DNA of 64,000 nt from NCBI GenBank assembly GCA_028284235.1, contig JANQSC010000071.1, positions 62,001-126,000 of the forward strand, written 5' to 3'. Below, one piece after another: positions 1 to 8,319 of this stretch (positions are counted from its first letter, which is position 1; each line of letters begins with the position of its first letter). The stretch comes from Opitutaceae bacterium (lineage in GTDB: Bacteria > Verrucomicrobiota > Verrucomicrobiia > Opitutales > Opitutaceae). A program made the position numbers and the translations under genes. Under the pieces are notes generated by a model. The model worked only from the letters and a program-made list of their open reading frames with translations. It searched no databases and was not told where the DNA came from.

Positions 1-112
1 CCCGCGCGTTTTTCAAGGTTTCCTGTCCGGAGACTCCGATCTCCTCCAGGAGCACATGGCGACTGTAGCGAGCGAGTTCGGTTGCAGAGAGCGTTTCAGT
101 GGAGTGGCCCAT
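1..112 (-). CDS. MoeB/ThiF-family adenylyltransferase, N-terminus only
   Basis: Reading leftwards from an ATG at 112 the frame stays open to the window edge and begins MGHSTETLSATELARYSRHV, followed by LLEEIGVSGQETLKNARV. The RYSRHxLLxEIGxxGQExLxNA pattern is the classic N-terminus of E1-like enzymes (MoeB, ThiF, HesA). These adenylate the C-terminal glycine of a ubiquitin-like sulfur carrier for molybdopterin, thiamine or cysteine synthesis. Only about 37 codons are present, before the GxGxxG nucleotide site, so MoeB and ThiF cannot be told apart. It is divergent from the gene at 260. Confidence 0.8.
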   Translation of the reverse strand, partial: MGHSTETLSATELARYSRHVLLEEIGVSGQETLKNAR

Positions 113-259
113 CAAAGCGGTAGATAGGAATCCGGACAGCAAGGGCAAATTTAATCGTCCTTGGGCGGTCGAGCCGTTTTGTTACGAATGACGGGCAAGC
201 GATGAATCCGTGTGGATAAGCATTGACGTCGAAAGGACGTCGTTGAGATTGGGTCGGCG

Positions 260-1333
260 ATGTCAGAGAGATTTGTAGTAATCATGGCGGGTGGCAGAGG
301 AGAGCGATTCTGGCCGGCCAGCCGATTGAAGAAGCCCAAACATCTGCTGCCTATAGTGGGCGACAAGCCGATGTTGACGCAGACGGTAGATCGCCTGGAT
401 GGCTTGGTGCCGCCGGCGAACGTATTCGTTATCACCAATAGCGAGCAACTCGAGGGCGTGCGCGCGGTTTGCCCGACTTTGCCGCCCGAGAATGTCGTTG
501 CGGAACCGGTCGGTCGCGACACCGCGGCGGCAGTCGGACTGGCTATGTTGCTCATCAAGCGCCGCGATCCGGATGCGTCGCTGGCGATGCTGCCTGCAGA
601 CGCGCTCATCAAGGACGTAGCAGGATTTCAGTCCGCTCTCGACGCGGCGTTTTCAGCGGCGGAATCGGCCTCACAGTTGGTCACGCTCGGGATTGAGCCG
701 ACGGAGCCGGCGACGGGTTATGGCTACATTCAAAAGGGAGAGTCGATGACCGAGTTCAACGGGGTCCCGGTCTTTCAGGTCGTCGAGTTCAAGGAAAAGC
801 CGAATCTCGAAACGGCGAAGGCGTATTTGGAAAGCGGCGACTATTTTTGGAACGCCGGAATGTTCGTCTGGAGCGTCAATGCGATCGCCGACGCCTTGAC
901 TCGCTTTACTCCGACCTTGAAGACGGGGCTGGACGCGATCGAAGATCGGCTCGAGGGCGGGGAGCGCCTGGACACGCTTTTAGAAGAGTTGTACCCGGAA
1001 CTCGAAAAAATATCGATCGACTTCGCTGTGATGGAAAAGGCGGACAATGTGGTTACACTAGCGGCGCCATTTGATTGGGACGATGTCGGGGCCTGGCCTG
1101 CGATCGAGCGTCACTACGCCGCGGACGCGGATGGAAACGTGGCCGACGGCGAGGCGGTTTTCGAAGCGAGCCGACGCAACATCTCGGTCGCGCCAGACGG
1201 CCATCTGATCGCCTTGATTGGCGTGGACGATCTCATCGTGGTCAATACTCCGGACGCTACCTTGGTGTGCAAGAAAGAGGAAGCGCAACGTATCAAAGAT
1301 TTGGTGAAAGGACTGAGCTCGGATCGCGTCTAG
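260..1333 (+). CDS. manC: Mannose-1-phosphate guanylyltransferase
   Basis: This 357-residue protein makes GDP-mannose from mannose-1-phosphate and GTP in the cytoplasm, feeding polysaccharide and LPS synthesis. The N-terminal nucleotidyltransferase signature IMAGGRGERFWPASR with PKHLL is clear, as are the later FKEKP motif and the FDWDDVGAW segment. At about 357 residues it is the short form, without the C-terminal phosphomannose isomerase domain of bifunctional ManC/AlgA. The ATG at 260 sits directly before SERFVVIMAGG, so the start fits the family. ruvX follows after 25 bases and may be co-transcribed. The name ManC rather than another sugar-1-phosphate guanylyltransferase is inferred from the motifs. 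Confidence 0.9.
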   Translation: MSERFVVIMAGGRGERFWPASRLKKPKHLLPIVGDKPMLTQTVDRLDGLVPPANVFVITNSEQLEGVRAVCPTLPPENVVAEPVGRDTAAAVGLAMLLIKRRDPDASLAMLPADALIKDVAGFQSALDAAFSAAESASQLVTLGIEPTEPATGYGYIQKGESMTEFNGVPVFQVVEFKEKPNLETAKAYLESGDYFWNAGMFVWSVNAIADALTRFTPTLKTGLDAIEDRLEGGERLDTLLEELYPELEKISIDFAVMEKADNVVTLAAPFDWDDVGAWPAIERHYAADADGNVADGEAVFEASRRNISVAPDGHLIALIGVDDLIVVNTPDATLVCKKEEAQRIKDLVKGLSSDRV

Positions 1334-1358
1334 GCGCCTCGCCGCGGTTCAGATTGAA

Positions 1359-1808
1359 ATGCGGTGTATCGGAATAGACTACGGCGAGCGCCGAGTCGGC
1401 CTGAGTTTTGGCGACGAAATTGGCGTCGCGGTGCCTTTGGACGCCGCAATTGAGGAAACGGAAGACGCCCGCATCGAGCGCATCGTTCGTGTCGCTCGTG
1501 AACGGGACGCGACTGATCTCGTATTCGGATACCCCTACAATATGGACGGATCCATCGGCTTCAAAGCGAAGGAAGTCGATCAGTTCATCGAGAAAGTCGC
1601 TAGTCGCATAACCTTGAATGTCCACCGTATCGATGAACGCCTTACATCGCAGGAAGCGTCGAAGGGATTCAAAAAGGGGCGTGACGACGCCTTGCGGCGA
1701 TCCGGCAAACTGGATTCGTCCGCGGCGACTCTCATCTTGCAGGATTTTCTGAATCAGCGGATTGACTTGCCGGATTGGGAAAGCGAAGAGGGCGAGGAGC
1801 GATCATGA
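1359..1808 (+). CDS. ruvX: RuvX/YqgF putative pre-16S rRNA nuclease / Holliday junction resolvase
   Basis: A 149-residue RNase H-fold protein. It begins MRCIGIDYGERRVGLSFGDE, the family signature with the first catalytic Asp in GIDYG. VFGYPYNMDGS matches the usual VVGLPxxMDGS strand, RIDERLTSQEA carries the second acidic site and KLDSSAATLILQDFL the third. The family acts in 5' maturation of 16S rRNA (E. coli YqgF) and has been proposed as a resolvase. The stop codon overlaps the truA start in ATGA at 1805-1808, showing translational coupling. Confidence 0.93.
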   Translation: MRCIGIDYGERRVGLSFGDEIGVAVPLDAAIEETEDARIERIVRVARERDATDLVFGYPYNMDGSIGFKAKEVDQFIEKVASRITLNVHRIDERLTSQEASKGFKKGRDDALRRSGKLDSSAATLILQDFLNQRIDLPDWESEEGEERS

Positions 1809-2536
1809 GGTGGAAATGCGGGTGCGCCTACGACGGCGCGGACTACGCGGGTTGGCAGACGCAAAACGAACTCGAGTCGGTGCAGGAAGTCATCACTCGC
1901 GAGCTCTCAGGGATATTCAAGAAGGACGTACGCATCGCCGGAAGCGGCCGGACCGACGCCGGCGTGCACGCGTTGGAACAAGTGTTTCATTTCGACTTTG
2001 ATTGGTCTCACGGGTCCCAGTCGCTCGTCGACGCGATGCGCTCGCGATTCCCTCCGTCGATTGTCCCGTTGTACGCCGAACCGGTTGACGCCGCGTTCCA
2101 CGCCCGATTTTCGGCAGTATCCAAACGCTACGAATATCGAATCTACTTGGGCGATCCCTCTCCTTTCGCAGGCCGCTACAGTTGGCCGGTCGAAGGTGAA
2201 CTTGATCTGACGCGAATGGCCGAAGCGGTCTCTCGATTGCCTGGCGAGCGGGACTTCGCGGCGTTCGCGGCGAATCGCGGGGTGGATTACAAGTCCACGG
2301 TGCGTAATCTACTGCGAGCGGAGATTCGTCAAGAGGGGAGCTATTTGTATCTGACATTCGAAGCGGACGGTTTCATGTACAAGATGGTCAGAAGCCTGGT
2401 CGGTACGCTGGTGAACGTCGCTTTCGGGCGTTTGTCTCTAATCGAATTCGACGTGCTGCTGGAAACAGCCGAGCGCACGCCCATGGTCTTTGTCGCCCCG
2501 GCGGCGGGCCTTTTTCTAAAGAAAGTGCTCTACTAG
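1805..2536 (+). CDS. truA: tRNA pseudouridine(38-40) synthase TruA
   Basis: A 243-residue enzyme that isomerises uridines 38-40 in the tRNA anticodon stem. The catalytic aspartate lies in GSGRTDAGVHALEQVFHF near residue 48, and RYEYRIYLG, DFAAFAANRG and MVRSLVGTLVNV are TruA core motifs. I chose ATG 1805 (MRWKCGCAYDGADYAGWQ) because TruA starts with the K-x-x-x-YDGxxYxGWQ strand and because it overlaps the ruvX stop (ATGA). An in-frame upstream start at 1775 would add ten residues lying inside ruvX. Length is normal. Confidence 0.93.
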   Translation: MRWKCGCAYDGADYAGWQTQNELESVQEVITRELSGIFKKDVRIAGSGRTDAGVHALEQVFHFDFDWSHGSQSLVDAMRSRFPPSIVPLYAEPVDAAFHARFSAVSKRYEYRIYLGDPSPFAGRYSWPVEGELDLTRMAEAVSRLPGERDFAAFAANRGVDYKSTVRNLLRAEIRQEGSYLYLTFEADGFMYKMVRSLVGTLVNVAFGRLSLIEFDVLLETAERTPMVFVAPAAGLFLKKVLY

Positions 2537-2577
2537 CTTCATTGTGTATTCACCTGGGACGCATCATCGCGGTTTCG

Positions 2578-2625
2578 CGCATGAGCGCTTTTCATGGTAA
2601 CGTTACCACGAAAAGCGCTCAAGCG
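2578..2625. promoter_or_regulatory. 48-bp near-perfect palindrome with LacI-type centre
   Basis: Around the axis between 2601 and 2602, 22 of 24 base pairs are self-complementary, with breaks only at 2594/2609 and 2581/2622. The centre is TGGTAACGTTACCA, a perfect 14-mer with the central CG typical of LacI/GalR-family operators. The flanking arms AGCGCTTTTC and GAAAAGCGCT are exact complements. It lies between truA and the likely comF start. There is almost no loop and no T-tract, so an intrinsic terminator is unlikely; a DNA-binding site is the better guess. Confidence 0.6.
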
Positions 2626-2768
2626 GGCGCGTATGCTTTTCTGGCGCGGGCGATTTCGGAAGGCTTCTTCCGTCGGGATTTGCTGATAGGTCGCTCAGAT
2701 CTAGTCGAGTTGCGGGTTGCCGTTAGCGGTTTCAGACTTGCGGGGCGGTTTTTTGGGGACCGAGCTTA

Positions 2769-2774
2769 TATAAT
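2769..2774 (+). promoter_or_regulatory. Candidate -10 box upstream of comF
   Basis: The hexamer TATAAT occurs 49 bases before the GTG proposed as the comF start, inside an AT-rich patch of an otherwise GC-rich spacer. No good TTGACA-like -35 lies 16-18 bases upstream; TTGCGG at 2738 is too distant. The call rests on the -10 alone. Confidence 0.3.
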
Positions 2775-2823
2775 TGAGATTGCCTCTGGAATCGAGGCGA
2801 CCGAACGTAGCCATCTGTTGCCC

Positions 2824-3564
2824 GTGAAGAATCTTCTCTATACTGTGAAGCGCTGCACTGACGCTGCGCTGGACGTCGCTTTTCCCGCGAGTTGCGCAAA
2901 CTGCGGCGCTCCGATCGAAGCGTCGCCTCTGCCTCATGTGTGCGCGGATTGTTTCGCTCGCATTCGAGTGATTGAGGATCCACGTTGCTTGACCTGCGGG
3001 TATCCGTTTTTTGGGGAAACTGTTTCGCATGAGGGTTGTTCTCACTGCGATCGACTGGATGCGGAATTTGGCCGAGGCTGGTCGGTATCGCTCTTTAGCG
3101 GTCCGGTCCGGTCTCTAATTTACGCTCTCAAGTACGAGAACGCGCTTTGGGCTTTGGATGATCTGGGGAGAATCGCCGGCTATGCGGAAGGATTGAGCGA
3201 CTATCTCGAGGATTCAATCCTCGCGCCGGTGCCGCTCCACAAGCGGAAACTGAGAGAGCGCGGCTACAATCAGAGCGCTTTGATAGCGGACGCTATCGCG
3301 CGTGACTTTGGTGTTTCCTCTGCCGATGGGCTGGTTGAACGGGTGGTCGACACCCCTTCCCAGACGCGCCTAAACCGCGAGGATCGCTATCGAAACCTAA
3401 AAAATGCGTTTCAGGTCGCACCGAATAGGACAGTGGATCGGAATGTCCGTTATATTGTTGTAGATGATGTATTTACGACTGGTTCTACATTGAGCGCCTG
3501 CGCGTCAGTATTGCGTTCTGGCGGCGCAAAAGCGGTAGACGTGTTGACTCTCGGACATGGGTAA
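2824..3564 (+). CDS. comF: ComF family protein (phosphoribosyltransferase-fold, DNA uptake)
   Basis: This protein has the ComF plan. An N-terminal zinc-binding region has Cys pairs in [17 protein letters not shown] and CSHC. A type I phosphoribosyltransferase domain follows, with [34 protein letters not shown] and the PRPP loop [17 protein letters not shown]. In Bacillus and Haemophilus ComF is a cytoplasmic protein needed for transformation. I chose GTG 2824 ([16 protein letters not shown]; 246 residues) because the family begins shortly before the first Cys pair. The frame is open back to 2542, but that would add about 94 residues unlike ComF and run through the 48-bp palindrome. Confidence 0.85.
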   Translation: MKNLLYTVKRCTDAALDVAFPASCANCGAPIEASPLPHVCADCFARIRVIEDPRCLTCGYPFFGETVSHEGCSHCDRLDAEFGRGWSVSLFSGPVRSLIYALKYENALWALDDLGRIAGYAEGLSDYLEDSILAPVPLHKRKLRERGYNQSALIADAIARDFGVSSADGLVERVVDTPSQTRLNREDRYRNLKNAFQVAPNRTVDRNVRYIVVDDVFTTGSTLSACASVLRSGGAKAVDVLTLGHG

Positions 3565-3599
3565 ATATTGAATCTCGACAATCTAATCAGGAGCGAATC

Positions 3600-4469
3600 A
3601 TGCCGATTTTCCATAAACCGAAGTACTCCACCGTCCAGGTGAAGAAAAAAGACATCCCGCAAGGGCTGTGGCAAAAGTGCCCGGCGTCCGGCGAGATCAT
3701 CTACAACAAGGAGCTGGAGCAGAATCAGAACGTAGTGCCCAAAAGCGGTTATCATTTTCCGATTGGCAGCCGGAAACGCCTCGGGTTTTTGCTCGACGAG
3801 GGGTCCTGGGATGAAAAGGACGAGTCGCTCAAGCCGACCGATCCATTGGAGTTTAAGGACTCGAAGACTTACAAGGAGCGCGTTTCAACTTATCAGAGCA
3901 AGACCGGGTTGAACGATTCGGTCGTCGGGGGACTGGGGAAAATCCACGGGATTCCGGTTTCGATTGCGGTCATGGATTTCAAATTCGGCGGAGGATCCCT
4001 GGGGTCGGTCGCTGGCGAGAAGATCACCCGGGCGATCGAGCGGGCTCTCGAATTGAAAATTCCGTGCGTGGTCATTTCCTGCTCGGGAGGCGCGCGCATG
4101 CAGGAGGGAATTCTGAGTCTGATGCAGATGGCGAAGACTAGCGCCGCTCTCGCGAAATTGTCGGAGGCGAAGATTCCGTTTATTTCCGTGCTGACCAATC
4201 CCACTACCGGAGGCGTGACCGCAAGCTACGCGACTTTGGGCGATGTCATTATCTCCGAGCCGGGCGCGCTGATCGGTTTCGCGGGACGACGCGTGATTAA
4301 GGAAGCCACCAACGAGGACTTGCCCGAGGGTTTCCAAACGGCTGAGTTTTTGATGGAGCGCGGCTTGATCGACCAGATAGTCGATCGTCGCGAAATGAAA
4401 GGGAAGCTGCGCGACATTCTTTCAGCCCTCTACTTGAAAAAGCAGCCGAAACCGGCGAAGTCCGCTTAA
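3600..4469 (+). CDS. accD: Acetyl-CoA carboxylase carboxyltransferase subunit beta, zinc finger degenerate
   Basis: A 289-residue AccD that with AccA transfers CO2 from carboxybiotin to acetyl-CoA, giving malonyl-CoA. The crotonase-fold core is intact: [65 protein letters not shown] and GFAGRRVI. The N-terminal region keeps the AccD frame ([18 protein letters not shown], then [12 protein letters not shown]), but the four cysteines expected at about 27, 30, 46 and 49 read Cys, Ser, Val, Ser. A Zn-ribbon therefore cannot form. The rest of the protein and its length are normal, so this looks like a lineage change and not decay. folC follows. Confidence 0.93.
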   Translation: MPIFHKPKYSTVQVKKKDIPQGLWQKCPASGEIIYNKELEQNQNVVPKSGYHFPIGSRKRLGFLLDEGSWDEKDESLKPTDPLEFKDSKTYKERVSTYQSKTGLNDSVVGGLGKIHGIPVSIAVMDFKFGGGSLGSVAGEKITRAIERALELKIPCVVISCSGGARMQEGILSLMQMAKTSAALAKLSEAKIPFISVLTNPTTGGVTASYATLGDVIISEPGALIGFAGRRVIKEATNEDLPEGFQTAEFLMERGLIDQIVDRREMKGKLRDILSALYLKKQPKPAKSA

Positions 4470-4547
4470 AGGAGCGACTATTCGGCTCGAGTGTGGCCGA
4501 ATCCTGTCGCTTACGGGCAAACCCACGACGACGCAGGATTTATATCG

Positions 4548-5843
4548 ATGTTCAGCTCCTACGAGCAGGCCCGCGATTGGCTTTTTTCCCTAAAAAACCG
4601 AGGGTCGACCTACGGGATCGAGCGAATGGAGCGATTTGCTCGGGAGTTAGGTAATCCGCACAAATCGTATCCAATCATCCACGTCGCGGGAACGAACGGA
4701 AAAGGTTCTACGGCGGCGATGCTCGAGTCGATGTTCCGGGCGCACGGCTATCGGACCGGCCTGTCGACGTCGCCGCATTTGGTGCGGCAGGGCGAGCGGA
4801 TCCAGGTGAATCGCTCGATCCTAAGCGAGGACGAGATTCTCGCGTACACGGATGAATTGAGCCGAGTGGCGGAGGCAATCGGGCGCGAGGATCCCGAGTT
4901 GCACCCCAGTTTTTTCGAGTTCATGACCGCGATGGCCATGTTGCATTTTCAACGCTCGAAGGTGGATGTTGCCATCGTGGAAGTCGGACTGGGCGGGCGT
5001 CTGGATGCCACCAATGTGGTCGAGCCAGAGGTCGCGGTGATAACTTCGATCGGCATGGACCATTGCGAGATTCTCGGGGACACGCTCGATTTGATCGCTC
5101 GGGAAAAAGGGGGGATCATCAAGCCGGGACGACCTACAGTAATCGGCTCGCTGCCGCGAGAAGCGGACGACGCGATCGCGGAGATTTGCGACAAACGGGG
5201 CAGTCCTTTGATACGCGTGTTCGACACCGGGAATCCCAACCCGGAGGACCTGCCGAAAACAAATTTGAGTGGCGACTACCAGCGTTTAAACGCGGCCGTG
5301 GCGATGTCGGTCGCCGAAACAGTGAAAGCGCGTTTCGCCCTCGACGCCGATCGATGTCGAGACGCTCTGATGCGCGTCGACTGGCCGGGCCGCTGGGACG
5401 CGCGGCGGATGAAACACCGCGAAATTATATTCGACGTATCGCACAACGCTGAGGGTGCCCGCTGGCTCGAAGCGAATCTGGAGAAACTCAAGAGAGACGG
5501 AAAACCGGCTCCCGACGTGATCATGGGAGTCATGGGCGAGTATCGGGCCGAGGCCCTCGTGCCAGTCGTGGCTGGTTACGCCCATTCGATCACCTTCGTC
5601 ATTCCGGAGCAGTCGCGCGCCTCGGGCTTCGAGGAATTGGAACGCCACGCGCCGGCCGACTTCGAGGGATCGATTCAGAGAGGGGAGATCGCTAACTTGT
5701 TTCCTGCCAAGGGCGAGTGCGCGCTCGACTTTCCGAGCGAACGCCCGGTGCTGGTCACCGGATCGATCTACCTGATCGGCGAGATCTGGGAGCGCTTTTT
5801 GGAAGACGCGCCCGTTGGGCAGGGCGCTTTGCAGGATTTTTAG
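4548..5843 (+). CDS. folC: Folylpolyglutamate synthase / dihydrofolate synthase
   Basis: A 431-residue Mur-ligase-fold enzyme that adds glutamate to dihydropteroate or folates with ATP. The P-loop HVAGTNGKGSTAAMLESM, TSPHLVRQGERIQVN, VEVGLGGRLDATNVV, TSIGMDHCEILGDTL, the carbamylated-lysine region AREKGGIIKPGRP and the C-terminal VSHNAEGA are all visible. I chose ATG 4548 (MFSSYEQARDWLFSLKN), which matches the usual FolC N-terminus; a GTG at 4491 in frame would add 19 residues of unconserved sequence. Gene order accD-folC is common in bacteria. The two tRNA genes on the opposite strand follow. Confidence 0.92.
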   Translation: MFSSYEQARDWLFSLKNRGSTYGIERMERFARELGNPHKSYPIIHVAGTNGKGSTAAMLESMFRAHGYRTGLSTSPHLVRQGERIQVNRSILSEDEILAYTDELSRVAEAIGREDPELHPSFFEFMTAMAMLHFQRSKVDVAIVEVGLGGRLDATNVVEPEVAVITSIGMDHCEILGDTLDLIAREKGGIIKPGRPTVIGSLPREADDAIAEICDKRGSPLIRVFDTGNPNPEDLPKTNLSGDYQRLNAAVAMSVAETVKARFALDADRCRDALMRVDWPGRWDARRMKHREIIFDVSHNAEGARWLEANLEKLKRDGKPAPDVIMGVMGEYRAEALVPVVAGYAHSITFVIPEQSRASGFEELERHAPADFEGSIQRGEIANLFPAKGECALDFPSERPVLVTGSIYLIGEIWERFLEDAPVGQGALQDF

Positions 5844-5886
5844 GCCGGTCGTTGAGGGCAGAAATTCGGCTCGGGGGCGTGGAACC

Positions 5887-5962
5887 TGGAGCCGGCGATG
5901 GGACTCGAACCCGCAACCTACTGATTACAAATCAGTTGCTCTACCAATTGAGCTACGCCGGC
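5887..5962 (-). tRNA. tRNA-Thr (anticodon TGT)
   Basis: On the minus strand the molecule starts GCCGGCGTAGCTCAATTGG and folds into a full cloverleaf. The 7-bp acceptor stem GCCGGCG/CGCCGGC is perfect, the D-arm is GCTC/GAGC, the anticodon stem ACTGA/TCAGT has loop TTTGTAA (anticodon TGT, reading ACA), and the T-arm has GGTTCGAGTCC. CCA is encoded at 5889-5887. It is followed on the same strand, upstream in sequence, by tRNA-Lys, so the two may be one transcript. Confidence 0.95.
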
Positions 5963-6015
5963 CTTTCAGGAGAAGCAGAACTTCATTAACGGTTGTTTGC
6001 TTCGCCTCTTAAATC

Positions 6016-6091
<76 letters not shown>

Positions 6092-6261
6092 ATGCTCCAA
6101 ATTAAAGAGGCCCCGAAAATCCAGTTTCGAGCCTCTATGTCAATCGATTTTTCGCTAAATCGATCTCGCCATTACTCGCCCAGATTCTTCGCGCGCCAGC
6201 GCCCCTCATCTCGAACCCATTGGACGTCTTCTCCATTAGGAAGCGCCTGCCTTTTTCAAGG

Positions 6262-6332
6262 GGTAGCGGCCGATCTCCGAGCGGCCATTGCGCAAGATAG
6301 GATTGGTGGCCGCTCGGAGATCGGCTGCTACC
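6262..6332. repeat. 26-bp inverted repeat with 19-nt loop
   Basis: Arms 6262-6287 and 6307-6332 are complementary at 25 of 26 positions, running GGTAGC...GATCTCCGAGCGGCCA on the left. The layout (GTAG at both ends, GC-rich stem) is like the REP-type repeats at 14021 and 22606, but the stem sequence differs. The rest of the 348-base gap between tRNA-Lys and rpmI shows no gene; the infC gene usually found before rpmI is not here. Confidence 0.8.
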
Positions 6333-6439
6333 GGCTCAGGCCTTGATTTTAGGGGCCCCGAGGGTTTTTACAAATCGCCGCTCTTTCCCCTTTACAAGGG
6401 GTTGATTTTGCATCTTTGTTCTCGGTTTTCCTAACGGTC

Positions 6440-6634
6440 ATGCAAAAGACTAAGAAATCCATAGCAAAACGCTTCAAGCTTACCGGCACTGGCAAACTGA
6501 TGCGCCGTTCCCCCGGAACGCGACATCACCTTCACCAGAAGACGACCAAGCAGAAGCGCAACCTCAACAAGGACAAGCACGTCTCCGCCGGACGCCAAGC
6601 AGATCTCATGCGCGGCCTTCCTCACGGACTTTAA
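6440..6634 (+). CDS. rpmI: 50S ribosomal protein bL35
   Basis: A 64-residue basic protein: MQKTKKSIAKRFKLTGTGKL with the conserved RRSPGTRHHLHQKTTKQKRN core of bL35, a small rRNA-binding protein of the large subunit. I chose ATG 6440 (MQKTKKS), which matches the family; the frame opens 24 bases earlier. rplT follows 82 bases downstream as in most bacteria. Reading MQKTK where many bL35 have MPKMKT is a small variation. Confidence 0.95.
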   Translation: MQKTKKSIAKRFKLTGTGKLMRRSPGTRHHLHQKTTKQKRNLNKDKHVSAGRQADLMRGLPHGL

Positions 6635-6716
6635 TTGTTGATAGAGAAGAAATTATTTCGTTCAGGTAAAATTAATTCAGGCGACCTGACGAAATCTAAC
6701 ACCAGAAAGGTACAAC

Positions 6717-7088
6717 ATGCCTAGAGCAACTAATTCACCCGCATACCGCAAGCGTCGCAAAAAGATGCTGAAGCAAGCCAAGGGCTACTTCGGCAACAAG
6801 TCGCGCTTGTATAGATACGCGAAGGACGCCGTAGCCCACGCGCTGCAGTATGCCTATCGCGACAGACGCGCCAAGAAGCGCAGCATGCGCCAGCTTTGGA
6901 TCGTGCGTATCAATGCCGCCTGCCGGGCAGAGGGCATCAGCTACAGCCGCTTCCAGGAAGGCCTCAAAGCAGCCGAAATCACGCTGGACCGCAAGATTCT
7001 CGCGGACCTCGCCGTTCACGACGCCGACGCGTTCCGCGGCATTGTCGAGAAAGCCAAGGAAGCGTTGAAAAACAAGGCAGCGGCCTAG
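6717..7088 (+). CDS. rplT: 50S ribosomal protein bL20
   Basis: A 123-residue basic protein with [59 protein letters not shown] and [23 protein letters not shown], all standard for bL20. It is an early 50S assembly protein and in many bacteria represses its own operon through a leader. GAAAGG at 6704-6709 is a plausible ribosome binding site. A strong terminator follows, separating rpmI-rplT from pheST. Confidence 0.97.
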   Translation: MPRATNSPAYRKRRKKMLKQAKGYFGNKSRLYRYAKDAVAHALQYAYRDRRAKKRSMRQLWIVRINAACRAEGISYSRFQEGLKAAEITLDRKILADLAVHDADAFRGIVEKAKEALKNKAAA

Positions 7089-7154
7089 GACTCGAAACGC
7101 GGCGGGGAGAGACGGATCGAGCCGTCTTGAAACAAATTTCGCCTTTTACGAAAT

Positions 7155-7188
7155 GGAGTTCGAGTTTCCGCTCGAGCTCCTTTTTTTT
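7155..7188 (+). terminator. Rho-independent terminator after rplT
   Basis: GGAGTTCGAG and CTCGAGCTCC form a 10-bp stem (one G-T pair) with loop TTTCCG, followed by eight T residues at 7181-7188. It ends the rpmI-rplT transcript 67 bases after the rplT stop and before pheS. Confidence 0.9.
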
Positions 7189-7254
7189 GATTTCCCAATT
7201 CGAACGCGTCCCTAAGTAGACAACTTTCAGCAACCAATCTCTCCGCAACCCAAC

Positions 7255-8295
7255 ATGGAAGAGGAACTCAAACAAATTGTCGCATCCGCGCAGGACAAGG
7301 CTGCCTCGGTTTCCAGTCGCGCCGCTTTCGAGGCGTTCAAGGCCGAGATCACCGGGCCGAACGGTTCCTTGACTCACGTGATGAAAGGCATGGGCCAGGT
7401 CGCCAAAGAAGATCGCCCGAAATTCGGCAAGCTCATCAACGAGGCCAAGCAGAGCGTGCAGGCGGTTTACGAAGCGACATTGGAGACCATCGAAGCCGCG
7501 GAGATCGCCGAGCGCCTCGGGCCGCCCATCGACCCCTCGCTCCCGTCGCCCGACGCTGGTCGGGGAACGGTTCATCCATTGACGCAGATTCGCGAGGAGA
7601 TCAGCCGCATTTTCAAACAAATCGGATTCACCGTGGCGGAAGGAACGGAAGTCGAAACCGAGTACTACTGCTTCGACGCCCTGAACACGCCGAAGGATCA
7701 TCCCGCTCGCGACCTGCAGGACACCTTTTATCTCCCCGACGACGCGGACTTCGCCAATGTATCCAAAAATACGGACGAGCGCTACTTGCTCCGCACGCAT
7801 ACGTCGTCGGTGCAAATCCGCACCATGCTCAAAGGCGAGCCGCCCATCCGTATTATTTCGCCGGGCCGCTGCTTCCGTCGCGACACGGTTGACGCCACTC
7901 ACAGCGCGAACTTCCACCAGGTGGAAGGGCTCTACGTAGACAAGAACGTGACCGTTCGCGACTTGAAGGCGATTCTGGACTACTTCTTCGAGCAATTGCT
8001 AGGGAAGGGGACGACCACTCGTTTTCGCCCGCACTTTTTCCCCTACACGGAACCGAGCTTCGAAGTCGATTTCTCCTCAAAACATCTGGCGAAGCTCGGC
8101 AGCGACTGGGTGGAGATCGCGGGTTGCGGCATGGTTGATCCGGAAGTGTTCGCTTCCGTGGGCTACGACCCGGAAGTGTATTCAGGATTCGCATTCGGAA
8201 TGGGCATCGAGCGCATCGCTATGATTGTGTACGGCATCGACGATATTCGCTACTTTTATCAAAACGATCACCGCTTCTTGAGGCAGTTCGTGTAA
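7255..8295 (+). CDS. pheS: Phenylalanine-tRNA ligase alpha subunit
   Basis: A 346-residue class II synthetase subunit. An N-terminal coiled-coil domain (about 1-90) for tRNA contact is followed by the catalytic core with HPLTQIREEISRIFKQIGF, HPARDLQDTFYL, LLRTHTSSVQIRTM (motif 2 region), SPGRCFRRDTVDATHSANFHQ and the motif 3 block SGFAFGMGIERIAMI. It forms the alpha2-beta2 enzyme with PheT, whose gene starts 24 bases downstream. Length is standard. Confidence 0.97.
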   Translation: MEEELKQIVASAQDKAASVSSRAAFEAFKAEITGPNGSLTHVMKGMGQVAKEDRPKFGKLINEAKQSVQAVYEATLETIEAAEIAERLGPPIDPSLPSPDAGRGTVHPLTQIREEISRIFKQIGFTVAEGTEVETEYYCFDALNTPKDHPARDLQDTFYLPDDADFANVSKNTDERYLLRTHTSSVQIRTMLKGEPPIRIISPGRCFRRDTVDATHSANFHQVEGLYVDKNVTVRDLKAILDYFFEQLLGKGTTTRFRPHFFPYTEPSFEVDFSSKHLAKLGSDWVEIAGCGMVDPEVFASVGYDPEVYSGFAFGMGIERIAMIVYGIDDIRYFYQNDHRFLRQFV

Positions 8296-8319
8296 ACGTC
8301 CCTTTCGCATTTTTCGGAA

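Noticed and set aside
2542-2823. N-terminal extension of the comF frame
   Set aside because: The frame is open, but the residues do not resemble ComF and the stretch includes a 48-bp palindrome and a candidate -10 box. I place the start at GTG 2824.
6092-6439. Search for infC upstream of rpmI
   Set aside because: No frame resembling translation initiation factor IF-3 is present; infC must be elsewhere in the genome.
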